A DNA stretch of 64,000 bases from Pirellulaceae bacterium (GTDB taxonomy: Bacteria > Planctomycetota > Planctomycetia > Pirellulales > Pirellulaceae). The notes under the pieces were generated by a model that searched no databases, was not told the DNA's origin, and saw only the letters and a list, made by a program, of their open reading frames with translations. Below are positions 17,950-26,323 of this stretch, piece after piece (position 1 is the first letter of the stretch; each line of letters starts with the position of its first letter). The DNA is taken from positions 55,385 through 119,384 of the forward strand of contig JAKVCA010000002.1 of assembly GCA_022448315.1 (NCBI GenBank). Direction: 5' to 3'. The translations under genes were made by a program, and so were the position numbers.

Positions 17950-18441
17950 ATGAGTGATTCAGTAAAGGTGAAACTTCGCGATGTGAGGTTCCGCAAGTTG
18001 GAAGATGCGGTCAAGGAGGCCGAGCAATTGCTCGTGTCCGGTTACATCCAACACGGAAAGTGGACCCTCGGTCAGATTTGCTGTCATTGCAGGGAGGTGC
18101 AAGAGTTCAGTCTGCATGGCTCTCCACGCTGGATGTCGTTGTTTGCATTTGTGCGACCACTTTACCGTAAAGCCTTGCTCCCGCGGCTGTTGCGTGGCGA
18201 ATCTCCGATCGGGATGCCAACGGTACCGGCTTTGGTGCCCGCTCCAGATCTCGACGATCAGTCCGAGGTGGAGGCGTTTGCTTCGAGTGTCGATCAACTC
18301 ATGCATCACCCGGGCGAATACTTTCCTCACCCCGGTTTTGGCCAACTCGGGCGTGAGGGACTCTTGGAGCTTTACACGGCTCATGCGTCACATCATTTCC
18401 GATTCCTCGAGCCCTGCTCCGCTCATCGACCTGAGGTTTGA
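17950..18441 (+). CDS. DUF1569 protein (DinB-like four-helix fold)
   Basis: A 163-residue cytoplasmic protein. The ATG at 17950 has GGAAG 9 nt upstream and is preferred over 17929. Recognised by the DUF1569 signature GKWTLGQICCHCREVQEFS with the following helices, and by the late LMHHPGEYFPHPGFG and LYTAHASHHFRFLEP. The scattered His residues resemble the metal-binding positions of DinB/YfiT-type proteins. Its function is unknown. It may be translated with the upstream sulfatase, but the distance of 100 nt is not diagnostic. Confidence 0.8.
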   Translation: MSDSVKVKLRDVRFRKLEDAVKEAEQLLVSGYIQHGKWTLGQICCHCREVQEFSLHGSPRWMSLFAFVRPLYRKALLPRLLRGESPIGMPTVPALVPAPDLDDQSEVEAFASSVDQLMHHPGEYFPHPGFGQLGREGLLELYTAHASHHFRFLEPCSAHRPEV

Positions 18442-18459
18442 TGCGCCGCTTAAACCTTG

Positions 18460-18499
18460 TACGCGTACAGAAAGGTACGCGTAAAGAAAGGTACGCGTA
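18460..18499. repeat. 16-bp tandem repeat of TACGCGTA palindromes (three copies)
   Basis: The 8-bp palindrome TACGCGTA begins at 18460, 18476 and 18492, a strict 16-nt period with spacers CAGAAAGG and AAGAAAGG. It starts 19 nt after the DUF1569 stop and lies between convergent genes. Regular phasing of a palindrome at about 1.5 helical turns could be a protein-binding array. It could also be a simple replication-slippage repeat. Confidence 0.8.
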
Positions 18500-18501
18500 A
18501 C

Positions 18502-18561
18502 GCTATATACTCGCGGTGACGTCATGTATTCGTGGTGATACGCCATGTATTCGTGGTGATA
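18502..18561. repeat. 21-bp tandem repeat, two exact cores plus one degenerate copy
   Basis: CATGTATTCGTGGTGATA occurs at 18523-18540 and 18544-18561, a 21-nt period. A degenerate copy (TATATACTCGCGGTGACGT) precedes it. The block directly follows the TACGCGTA array and ends 48 nt before the stop of the convergent membrane-protein gene. A multiple-of-three period gives an open minus-strand frame with a YHHEYM repeat, but that frame has no supporting features. Confidence 0.75.
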
Positions 18562-18609
18562 TCGTACGGGCGGCATGATCAAGGGACAGGGTTTCCGGGG
18601 CGTGGCGAC

Positions 18610-20331
18610 CTATGCGACGCAGTCACCCTTGGCAGATTCTTCGGTGTCGGGTGAGCCGCTTGGTTCCGACAACGACTCTTGTTCCTGATGGGAGTCAAGG
18701 TCATCCGTCTCTGATTCCTCGGTAAGGGGCCCGAGGCGAAAGCCATAATCGCCGCTGGCCAACTCGTGTGTCGCTGCGGGGACGCTGTCGTCGACACCAT
18801 CGAAACCGATTTGCCAAATCCATACATGGTCTGGACCGTCAGGAACGATGCGGAACGGCTGTTGATCGAAATGGTCGGTGATGGGCGTCGATTCCGTGGG
18901 CAAGCCCGCTTCGTCAAATGTGACGGGAAGATGCCCGTTGTTGATTCGATATTCGGTCATTACAAAAGCAATCTTGACCAGCCCCAACTCACCCTCAGAT
19001 CGAGGGCCAATATTGATGATTCCCTCCATGGAAGGCAAAAGCAGGGAGAGGTAAATATTGGCTACGAGTTCGCTTGCTTCGCGGCGGCGTGCCCCGGGGA
19101 GCAGGGCCCATTTCGCATGCGTAAGCGGGTGGTAGTACTTCGAAGAGACCGCGGAAAAATTTTTGAGCCGTTCTTCCTGCGCGGCAATTGCCACTTTTTG
19201 ATCAGCATAGGTGGGCAGGTCAAATCCGTTTTCGATCGAGTCGTACGCCTCGTTGAGTCGTCTTAGGATGTGGTCCCAGTCGAGTGAACTTCGACTCAGA
19301 TGACGCAGCATCGCGGGAGCGTTCGCGTCGAGCAGTTCAAGACTCTCTGCGCCCTTCAACGTACTGATTACGCTATCGATCGCGATGATGCGTTCACAGT
19401 GGATGCCGTGTTTGATCGAGTCCAGGGGGGGAAGCCGATCGATCTCATCCCGTTTGTCAGACAGTCCCTCGTAGTTGTCTGGCAACGCATTCAGCCACGC
19501 GACGGTGGCGTGACTCGCGATTCCGTCGATCGCATGCCCCACCAATCGTTCCACCAGGAAGGGGCAATGACTGATCAGGTGCCCAAGGCGATAAATCGCG
19601 AGAATATCCTTCCACGCCGCGTCGAAATCTCCCTCTCCGCATTTCCTCATGGCGTCGGCATTCAAATATCGAGCGACCGACCTGATCTGCATGATGTCGT
19701 CAAGTAGAATCGCTACCATCCCATCCCCCTCAGAATCGCGACGCACGAAGTAATGGGGTTTCTTCAGGCTTTCCTTGATGAGCTCCATCGACGATGCATT
19801 GGCTTCCAACCATTGGGCGATCCGGGGGTATTCAACCTCCGACCATGGTTTCGTCATTGCAGCGTCCTGATCATCGTAGACGCTCGAGATTTCGGCCGAA
19901 TCCCAATCCGCGACCTGCTCGCCATATCCTGTCAACGATCTGAAAAAATGGCCGTTCTCGTCCGCAGGCTCAATTCGAAGGAACTCGCATACATCTTTCA
20001 TTACGAATCCTGAATCTCCCCGTCCACCAAATGCACGGACAATGCCATAAGCGGCGTTGTTTTCCGGAGAGATGCCCTCTTCCATCTCGTCGTAAAAAGC
20101 CTCGTTGAAATTGACAAACCCATGTTCGTCGATGGGCGAGGTGTAAATCGTTGTTTCCGGCGAGATCGGAATGCGACTTCCAATTTGGTTCAATGTCCCA
20201 CTGCTGATGGAGGGGCCGAAGTAATTAAGTCCGGCATAGATCAAGAGGCCAATCGTGACGCCCAATCCCACAATTGCGATTCGCATCCGCTTTCGAGATG
20301 GTTGAGTCGAGTGGGGTGTGTCAAGGGTCAT
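18610..20331 (-). CDS. Membrane-anchored planctomycete protein of unknown function
   Basis: A 573-residue protein started at the ATG at 20331, which has GGAG 8 nt upstream (20412 would add 27 residues with no support). A short basic N-terminus (RKRMR) is followed by one transmembrane helix (IAIVGLGVTIGLLIYAGLNYFG), so most of the protein lies outside the cytoplasmic membrane. The mid-part is helical (AMRKCGEGDFDAAWKDILAIYRLGHLIS region). The last 100 residues carry LVKIAFVMTEYRINNGHLP, then VWIWQIGFDGVDD, then an acidic Ser/Glu-rich tail (EESETDDLDSHQEQESLSEP). Proteins with the EYRINNGHLP-type C-terminus are common unknowns in planctomycetes. I assign no function. Confidence 0.8.
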   Translation of the reverse strand: MTLDTPHSTQPSRKRMRIAIVGLGVTIGLLIYAGLNYFGPSISSGTLNQIGSRIPISPETTIYTSPIDEHGFVNFNEAFYDEMEEGISPENNAAYGIVRAFGGRGDSGFVMKDVCEFLRIEPADENGHFFRSLTGYGEQVADWDSAEISSVYDDQDAAMTKPWSEVEYPRIAQWLEANASSMELIKESLKKPHYFVRRDSEGDGMVAILLDDIMQIRSVARYLNADAMRKCGEGDFDAAWKDILAIYRLGHLISHCPFLVERLVGHAIDGIASHATVAWLNALPDNYEGLSDKRDEIDRLPPLDSIKHGIHCERIIAIDSVISTLKGAESLELLDANAPAMLRHLSRSSLDWDHILRRLNEAYDSIENGFDLPTYADQKVAIAAQEERLKNFSAVSSKYYHPLTHAKWALLPGARRREASELVANIYLSLLLPSMEGIINIGPRSEGELGLVKIAFVMTEYRINNGHLPVTFDEAGLPTESTPITDHFDQQPFRIVPDGPDHVWIWQIGFDGVDDSVPAATHELASGDYGFRLGPLTEESETDDLDSHQEQESLSEPSGSPDTEESAKGDCVA

Positions 20332-20731
20332 ATAATTTCTCCACGAAGGGCAATGAACTTTCGACGGCAGAAAGGACGTACCTTGATTAAAGTCAGTGAG
20401 GAAGGTGATCAAGTCTGCGATTTGGAAGCGGATGAGAATTCGTATTTCGTCGGTGATTATTGTTGCACTCCAACAATTTTGTTTTCAACAGATGAAACTC
20501 GGTTGGAGGCATGATTTTGCCCAGTGCATCGCGATTCACAACCTTACGATAGGGATGAGGGTGTTCACTCTCTGGCTGTGACTCACTCATGACAAGGTCG
20601 AAGTTGGCCTGCCTGAACCGACGAGGTGATTACGCCCCGTTCCCGGAAACGCGGCAGCGGTCAGAGCAGCTGGATGCATGTGTTAGAGGTTGGGACTTAC
20701 AAGGGGCTTGTCCGCGGCGAGATGAAAATAA

Positions 20732-20768
20732 AAAAAGCCAGCAGGCGGCGGACGCTTGCTGGCTTTTT
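20732..20768 (+). terminator. Strong bidirectional intrinsic terminator
   Basis: AAAAAGCCAGCA (20732-20743) pairs perfectly with TGCTGGCTTTTT (20757-20768), a 12-bp stem with a 13-nt GC-rich loop and flanking A and T runs. It would work on both strands. No annotated gene ends immediately upstream: the nearest plus-strand coding sequence is over 2 kb away and the nearest minus-strand stop is that of the oxidative or DUF4956 gene far downstream. It may therefore end an unannotated RNA. Confidence 0.8.
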
Positions 20769-20770
20769 GA

Positions 20771-20793
20771 GAGAGTCGAAGAAAGTGACTCTC
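20771..20793. other. Second hairpin next to the terminator
   Basis: GAGAGTC (20771-20777) pairs with GACTCTC (20787-20793) around a 9-nt loop, immediately following the terminator stem. It could belong to a structured RNA with the preceding hairpin. Confidence 0.4.
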
Positions 20794-21097
20794 CGAGACG
20801 AGTCTGAAGGTTGTTTCGGAGCAATCCCGCTGGAAAAACATGAAGAAAGGGATTTCTCCCTCAAAGACGTCCTTTTGCTAGCGGGGCCAGGCGGAACAAG
20901 GGAGACGAGCCACCGGCAGGTGTCTTCAATTGGCGGCTTGAATTTTTCCCTTAGGTAGATTGGCCCAACGCGTTTGCAGGGCCAGGGACTTGGTGACGGC
21001 AAGATGAATTTCGACATGGGGAATCTGGAACGCGATGCACCCGTCGCTTAGGATATGACGCTTGGAAACATGAACATCTGACAAAGGATCCCCCCCG

Positions 21098-22534
21098 ATG
21101 AACCAGCTCACCCGCCGCCAGTTTGTGGCGTCCACCGCCGCTGTGGGAGCGAGTCTCTCACTGTCAAGTCCTTCATTTGCTTTGGCGAATGACTCCATCA
21201 ACATGGGGTTCATCAGTTGTGGGGGCCGAGCGGGCGAGCATCTACGTCGTTTTGGAGGCATGGCGGACGTCAATGTCGCCGCGATTTGCGACCCTGATCG
21301 CAGTCGCCTCGGTTCCGTCAAGGACCGATTCCCAAAAGCCGACGCTTATACTGATTTACGAAAAATGCTCGATGACAAATCCATCGATGCGGTCGTTGTC
21401 GCGACGAGCAACCATTGGCACTGTCTGGCCTCCATATGGGCCATGGAGGCGGGCAAGCATGTTTATGTGGAGAAGCCCCTCTCTCATAACCAATGGGAAG
21501 GTCAGCAAACCGTTGCGGCTGCTAAAAAATACAATCGTGTCTGTGCGATTGGGACCCAACAGCGGTCCGACCCGATGCAGGCAGAGATTCAGAAATTCCT
21601 GCACGAAGACAAGGCGTTGGGGGAGATTCAATCGGCCAGGGTCAATCGTTACGGCGTCCGAGGCGCCATTGGAAAGCGGCCGACACCTCTGCAGATTTCT
21701 CAAGATGTCGATTACGACCTTTGGCTTGGCCCAGGCGAAGATCGTCCGATCATGCGGAACAAGCTTCAGTACGACTGGCACTGGGATTGGAATACAGGCT
21801 CTGGCGAGATGGGCAACTGGGGCGTCCATGTGTTGGATGATGTTCGAAATAATATTTTCCAGGATCGAGTCACACTCCCCAAAAGAATTTTTGGTGGAGG
21901 GGGCCGCATCGTTTATGGAGATGCGGGTGAAACCCCGAATATCCATTTCGTTTACTTCGACACGGGCAGCATTCCCGTGGTGATTGGGCTCAGCAACCTG
22001 CCGGCAGGACCAGGCGTCAAGGGTTCTCCCAAACATCCTGGACCAGGCAGTGGTTACGTGGCCTATTGCGAAGGTGGACGGCTTGAGGGTCAGCGAGGCG
22101 GGGCGCGTGCTTTTGATGCGGACGGCAAAGAGATCCGACGCTTCCGTGGAAACAGCGGCGGTGGACATCAACAGAACTTTATCGATGCCATGAAAGCCGG
22201 GGATTCCAGCTTGTTGAATTCAGACGTGAAGGTTGGACATGATTCAACCGGTTGGTGCAACTTGGCTAACATTGCTTTCCGCGCAGGTGTTCCCTTCCGT
22301 GAAGAAGACGCCACCGCGGTCAAGGATCCCAACTGGAATTCTCTTCTGGGCGAGATGCGGCAGCACTTGGGCGCGTATTCGATGCGGATGCAGAGTCCCG
22401 AGATCATGCTGAGTCCCGTGCTTGATTTTGATCCACAAAACGAGGTCTTTGTGGGCGATAATGCGGAGGCCGCAAACGTCTTCCTGACTCGTGAATATCG
22501 GGCGCCCTTCAAGGTTCCCGCCATCGACGCCTAA
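21098..22534 (+). CDS. Tat-exported Gfo/Idh/MocA family oxidoreductase
   Basis: A 478-residue NAD(P)-dependent sugar-type oxidoreductase with a twin-arginine leader (QLTRRQFVASTAAVGASLSL). A Rossmann region follows (MGFISCGGRAGEHLRRFGG, CDPDRSR), then the family motif YVEKPLSH with the catalytic Lys. WHWDWNTGSGEMGNWGVH is typical of the secreted planctomycete/Bacteroidetes subgroup, where exported members act on glycans or glycosides and keep the cofactor tightly bound. AAGGA is 9 nt before the ATG. It stands alone, with a terminator at 22598. The substrate is not visible. Confidence 0.92.
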   Translation: MNQLTRRQFVASTAAVGASLSLSSPSFALANDSINMGFISCGGRAGEHLRRFGGMADVNVAAICDPDRSRLGSVKDRFPKADAYTDLRKMLDDKSIDAVVVATSNHWHCLASIWAMEAGKHVYVEKPLSHNQWEGQQTVAAAKKYNRVCAIGTQQRSDPMQAEIQKFLHEDKALGEIQSARVNRYGVRGAIGKRPTPLQISQDVDYDLWLGPGEDRPIMRNKLQYDWHWDWNTGSGEMGNWGVHVLDDVRNNIFQDRVTLPKRIFGGGGRIVYGDAGETPNIHFVYFDTGSIPVVIGLSNLPAGPGVKGSPKHPGPGSGYVAYCEGGRLEGQRGGARAFDADGKEIRRFRGNSGGGHQQNFIDAMKAGDSSLLNSDVKVGHDSTGWCNLANIAFRAGVPFREEDATAVKDPNWNSLLGEMRQHLGAYSMRMQSPEIMLSPVLDFDPQNEVFVGDNAEAANVFLTREYRAPFKVPAIDA

Positions 22535-22945
22535 CGTTTGATCCTGATCTAAGGGTCGCCATTCTGACAGGTGCGAGAGAGGGCAGTCATTCATGGGCCG
22601 GGTTGTTTTCAAAGCGACCCGGTTTTTTTATGCCAGCCATCTTTTGAACCCGCCTTCCCGATTCGGCCAACATGTTGCCAAGGATTTTGCCGCTCACTTG
22701 TCGACCAGGGAAAGCCCATGGGTTGAAACGGGAGCAGGCAACTCGATGAGGAGATGGAGAAGGATGAGGATTCCAGCTTTCGAACTCGCCGACCTGACGG
22801 CCGTGTGGGGCGAAATGCTTAAGCAAAAGAGACTGGGATTTAACCGGTAATGGGGTCAATCATCCCAATGATTTCGGGCACCGGGTTTACGCCCAGGTGA
22901 TATGCGAGTTAATGACGCCTTAATCTCGCTGCGCCGTTTGCATAA
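22535..22945. other. Intergenic region between convergent genes
   Basis: Apart from the terminator at 22598 I see nothing supportable. The open frame at 22593-22850 on the plus strand begins inside the terminator stem and has no family features. Confidence 0.45.
22598..22629 (+). terminator. Intrinsic terminator of the oxidoreductase gene
   Basis: CCGGGT (22598-22603) pairs with ACCCGG (22617-22622), followed by seven T. It lies 64 nt after the stop of the oxidoreductase and is a classic rho-independent terminator for the plus strand. Confidence 0.85.
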
Positions 22946-23641
22946 CTAGGACGCCGGGTTGTCGGCATCGTGGTGCCAAATGGTCAAGGTGGCCAGTGAT
23001 TCCTTGAGGTCGACTTTTGTCACTTGGATTTTGACAATCTCAAATCCGGTTCGTTCCGTGATGTCGGCGATCAACTCATCGCGACTGGCCTTGCCGAGCA
23101 ACGTCAGTCGATCGTAGGTGACCGTCGTCTTCTTGGGCTTTCCACCTCCATTGTCACCATTCTTTTTCGTGTCGATTTGTAGAGCTTCAGCTGCGACCTC
23201 ATCGGTCTTGTCCTTGGACAGGATTCGGGACAAGACCGCTTCATTGATCAATGCGGCGATCAGGATGAAAGAATTGACCGCCGCCAATTCGACATAACTC
23301 GTTTTTCGATTCGAGAGCGAGTTGATGACCGCCAGGCCGATCAACATGAAAAGGTAGGTCATTTCTTTGGTGCGGAGCGTATCGGTTCGATATCGTAGGA
23401 CACCGAAGATCGCGAAAAGTCCCAGGGCCATGCCAAGCCCAAGTTCCAATTTCTTCAAGGTGAAGCAGATGAAGAAAACGGTGATGTTCAGCATGACTGC
23501 CGTAAAGGCAAACTCACGATCGCGTTGATTGGGCAAGACCGTCAGTCGGACCACCAGAATCATGAAGAACAGGTTGATCGCCAATCGGACCAGAAGTTTA
23601 TAGAGGTCGTCGTCAAAGATAGGGACTTCAAGAAATTCCAT
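22946..23641 (-). CDS. DUF4956 integral membrane protein
   Basis: A 231-residue protein with three to four predicted membrane helices in the first half (LVRLAINLFFMILVVRLTVL, FTAVMLNITVFFICFTL, LGLGMALGLFAIFGVLRYRT, MTYLFMLIGLAVINSL). The phrase FAIFGVLRYRTDTLRTKEMTY is the DUF4956 signature. A soluble C-terminal domain of about 100 residues follows (VTYDRLTLLGKASRDELIAD, IVKIQVTKVDL). In other bacteria DUF4956 genes often neighbour polyphosphate/VTC-domain or CotH-like genes, but neither is present here. Function is unknown. No terminator is seen on its side. Confidence 0.88.
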   Translation of the reverse strand: MEFLEVPIFDDDLYKLLVRLAINLFFMILVVRLTVLPNQRDREFAFTAVMLNITVFFICFTLKKLELGLGMALGLFAIFGVLRYRTDTLRTKEMTYLFMLIGLAVINSLSNRKTSYVELAAVNSFILIAALINEAVLSRILSKDKTDEVAAEALQIDTKKNGDNGGGKPKKTTVTYDRLTLLGKASRDELIADITERTGFEIVKIQVTKVDLKESLATLTIWHHDADNPAS

Positions 23642-24020
23642 AGATTGCGGTGGTTCCTAGTGACTTATGTAGGAGTTGACCCGGGGATGGCTGTTCAAAT
23701 TTTAACCATTGAAAATCTTGGGGGTATCTCAAGCCGGTGTTTTAAATGGAATTTCCACTCGTTTTTGCGGCGTTTATGCGGTAACGCAACTCATCTTGAA
23801 CTGGGTCGTTTTTCCTGAAATGTAGATTCATGTTTTCGCATCGAGGGTCATCCTGCCAAACTGGGTTGAACTCGCCGCAATCAGTTTTCAATATGAGATT
23901 CCTCATTCCTCACGTATTTACATCGGGTTTTGAAGGAAAGAGGAGTTGAATTCACTTTGTGACTTGCCAACACTGCCTAATCGTTGGTCCCCAGTTTGGA
24001 GCGGAAAGTTGCAAGATTCC
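23642..24020. other. Divergent intergenic region, no gene seen
   Basis: About 380 nt between the minus-strand DUF4956 gene and the plus-strand DCC gene. It is AT-richer than its surroundings. No RNA or repeat was recognised. The DCC frame stays open upstream to 23946, but that extension has no family similarity. Confidence 0.4.
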
Positions 24021-24407
24021 ATGAGTTGGCGTGTCGAAGTTTTTTTCGACGGCGATTGCCCCTTATGTCGTCGAGAGATTGACCTTCTGAAATGGATGGA
24101 CCGTCGTCGTCGTATTCGGTTTACCGATATCGCTGCCAAGGATTTCTCACCGGAACAGCATGGCAAGACCATGGACGACCTCATGGCGGAGATCCATGGT
24201 CGGATGCCGGACGGCCGATGGATCGTGGGGGTCGAGGTCTTCAGGCAACTCTACCGGGCTCTGGGTTTGGGTGTTTTTGTCGGGATCACAAGGGTCCCTG
24301 GCATCTCGCACAGCCTTGACCTCGCTTACCAGTTCTTTGCCAAACGCCGCTTGAAGTGGACAGGCCGTTGCTCGCCAGAGGATGGAGCTTGCGACTTGCC
24401 AGATTGA
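24021..24407 (+). CDS. DCC-family thiol-disulfide oxidoreductase-like protein (DUF393)
   Basis: A 128-residue protein started at the ATG at 24021 because the family normally begins with the first strand ([20 protein letters not shown]). The frame remains open to a TTG at 23946, and that longer form is possible. The CPLC motif (DGDCPLC, DCC family name motif) resembles the thioredoxin CxxC and could be a redox site. [30 protein letters not shown] and YQFFAKRRL fit the rest of the family. No signal peptide, so a cytoplasmic protein. Its natural partner is unknown. Confidence 0.87.
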   Translation: MSWRVEVFFDGDCPLCRREIDLLKWMDRRRRIRFTDIAAKDFSPEQHGKTMDDLMAEIHGRMPDGRWIVGVEVFRQLYRALGLGVFVGITRVPGISHSLDLAYQFFAKRRLKWTGRCSPEDGACDLPD

Positions 24408-24581
24408 ATCTGGTTTCGCATTCGTCGCGGAAGGCTAAGTCTCTGGATAGTTGAGCGAGGTGGTGGAAAATCGGTCGGCTTCATCTATACTCTCGGTCGC
24501 GCTCTGCGCCGGATTCTCAGCCTCCATTTTTGGCATGGAAGAGTTGATCATTTTCCCCCAATCTCGCCAAGGAACCCTTCG

Positions 24582-25313
24582 ATGATGACTCGAATGACAA
24601 GTGCTTCACGTACTTTCGTAGTATGCAGTTTTTTCTGTGGCATCAGCATCCTTCTTGGAAGTCCTCGGTTGTCGGCTGCAGACGAGGGTCAGGTCCTGCG
24701 ACACGCCGTGTTTTTCAAGTTCAAGGAAAGTTCGAGTGAATCTGACGTGGATGAGGTGGTCAAAGCTTTCGCGGCTTTACCCGAAAAGATTGATTCGATT
24801 GTGGATTTTGAGTGGGGTCAGCGCACCAGTGGCGAAGAAATCAGTGGCGGATTTACCCACTGTTTTTTGCTCACCTTCGAGGATGAAGCTGGCCGAAAAA
24901 AGTACTTGCCGCACCCCGAGCATAAAGCGTTTGGTGCCATGCTCGGCCCGCATCTCGAAGACGTTTTCGTGATCGACTATTGGGGATCCGCTTCCGACAA
25001 GACCCCGGAGAATGCCCTGAGACATGGGGTTTTCTTCAAGTTCAAAGAGGATGCAGCCAAATCAGAAGTCGATCAGGTTTTGAATGCTTTTGCCGCTCTG
25101 CCCAAACAGATTGATTCGATCAAGGCCTTTGAGTGGGGTGAGAACAATAGCCCTGAGTCGCATGATGATGGCTTTACCCATGCCTTTCTGGTGACGTTTG
25201 AGTCTGAGGAAGATCTGGAAGCCTACGGTCCTCATGCCGCCCATCAGGCCTTGGTCAAACTTCTGCCACCTGTTTTGGCTGAAGTTCGGGTCCTTGATTT
25301 CTGGAAGAAATAG
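24582..25313 (+). CDS. Exported protein with two Dabb (stress-responsive alpha-beta barrel) domains
   Basis: A 243-residue exported protein (MMTRMTSASRTFVVCSFFCG leader to residue about 33). AAGGA lies 8 nt before the ATG. Two Dabb copies follow: LRHAVFFKFKESSSESDVDE and LRHGVFFKFKEDAAKSEVDQ, each continuing with FAALP, an EWG block, FTHCFLLTFED or FTHAFLVTFES, and a final YW or FW. Dabb domains are ferredoxin-like and dimerise into an alpha-beta barrel, so the tandem fusion may be a built-in dimer. Function is unknown. It parallels the double NIPSNAP protein at 13864 in both fold and duplication. Confidence 0.92.
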   Translation: MMTRMTSASRTFVVCSFFCGISILLGSPRLSAADEGQVLRHAVFFKFKESSSESDVDEVVKAFAALPEKIDSIVDFEWGQRTSGEEISGGFTHCFLLTFEDEAGRKKYLPHPEHKAFGAMLGPHLEDVFVIDYWGSASDKTPENALRHGVFFKFKEDAAKSEVDQVLNAFAALPKQIDSIKAFEWGENNSPESHDDGFTHAFLVTFESEEDLEAYGPHAAHQALVKLLPPVLAEVRVLDFWKK

Positions 25314-25504
25314 TCGATTGCTTCAATGGCAAACTCCGTGACAGCACGCTGCCTTTTCCGTTTCTGACCTTGAAGACGGTTTGCAGTTGCTCTGCTCAGA
25401 ACTTGGAGATCGAGGTTGGGCCGCTCCGTGACTTTTGCTAAAAGACTCGTGCTCGGTGAGTTGCCTGACTTCTTCCAACCAATGTCCTGCCGAATTTTCA
25501 AGCT

Positions 25505-26047
25505 GTGAGTGACCCCATGTCTCTGTTTGATGTCTTTCCCGGGAGCAAATCCCCTGAATTCGTGAACGCGATCGTCGAAATTCCCAAAGGTCGACGGAGT
25601 AAGTTTGAAGTGGATAAGGAAACGGGACTGATCAAACTTGATCGATACCTTTACTCTTCAAGCCACTACCCCGGAGATTATGGATTTGTACCCCGTACGC
25701 TCGCCGAGGACGGTGATGCCTTGGATATGTTGGTGATGGTGAATGAACCAACATTTAGCGGCTGTTTGATTGAAACTCGAGTGGTCGGCCTTTTTCGAAT
25801 GACCGACCGTGGGGCCAACGACTATAAAATCCTCGGCGTCCCAAATACGGACCCGCTGTTTGATGAAATTCGTGACCTTGAGGATGTGCCTTCGCATTAC
25901 TTGCGCGAAGTGGAGCATTTTTTCGGTACTTACAAGCAACTCGAAGGGGTGAACGTGCTCACTCAAGGCTGGGCCTCCAAGGATGCTGCGATTGAACAGG
26001 TCCGAAAAGCGATGGAAGCCTATGTCCCGCCGGATACCAGCAGCTGA
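25505..26047 (+). CDS. ppa: Inorganic pyrophosphatase (family I)
   Basis: A 180-residue cytoplasmic pyrophosphatase that hydrolyses PPi to two phosphates and drives biosynthesis. The start at 25505 is a GTG; the ATG at 25517 is a close alternative. Family I motifs are present: IPKGRRSKFEVDKETGLIKL, SSHYPGDYGFVP, and the metal-binding loop EDGDALDMLV with three acidic ligands in order (the usual Pro of DGDP is Ala). RMTDRGANDYKILGV also matches, as does the HFFGTYKQLEG segment. It is a stand-alone housekeeping gene among accessory genes. Length is within the bacterial range. Confidence 0.94.
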   Translation: MSDPMSLFDVFPGSKSPEFVNAIVEIPKGRRSKFEVDKETGLIKLDRYLYSSSHYPGDYGFVPRTLAEDGDALDMLVMVNEPTFSGCLIETRVVGLFRMTDRGANDYKILGVPNTDPLFDEIRDLEDVPSHYLREVEHFFGTYKQLEGVNVLTQGWASKDAAIEQVRKAMEAYVPPDTSS

Positions 26048-26323
26048 CCAGGGTGGGTTGAAACCCGGCTTTGCCCAAGCCGGCTGCCGCGCTCCAAGCC
26101 AAGTAGAAATTTAGTGAATGCTCAGGCTTGTTGGTATTGAATTCCCAACAGGGCAAGCCGATTTTCTCATCGCCATGATTTTGTGACCCACCGGGCGCAA
26201 CGTTATGATTCTCTCTTAGGGTCAACGGTTGGTCGCGAAGGCCATCTGTCGGCGGGCCCATCCGAATTCCATTGCTACCTGCGGACGACTGATCCGCATC
26301 CTCGCATCTCATGAGGCCGTTAA

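Larger units (their letters stand above)
20332..21097. other. 766-nt non-coding region with terminator-like hairpins
   Basis: The region separates a minus-strand membrane-protein gene from a plus-strand oxidoreductase gene. Open frames cross it, but they run through the hairpins and have no recognisable product. Apart from the terminator and second hairpin annotated separately I see no gene. It is long enough for a small RNA transcribed on the plus strand and ending at 20768. Confidence 0.45.

Noticed and set aside
18460..18561. Possible CRISPR array
   Set aside because: The repeat units are 8 and 18 nt with spacers of 8 and 3 nt, far too short for CRISPR, and no cas gene is present.
18388..18582. 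Minus-strand frame with a YHHEYM repeat
   Set aside because: The repeated peptide is a by-product of a 21-nt tandem DNA repeat, and the frame overlaps the DUF1569 coding end.
20626..20958. 110-residue plus-strand frame across the orphan terminator
   Set aside because: It reads through both arms of a perfect terminator stem, has no leader and no family. It was treated as non-coding.
22593..22850. 85-residue plus-strand frame after the first oxidoreductase
   Set aside because: It starts within the terminator and has no recognisable feature.
25700..25730. Missing proline in the pyrophosphatase metal loop (DGDA instead of DGDP)
   Set aside because: All three acidic ligands remain in place, so this is treated as natural variation and not as loss of function.
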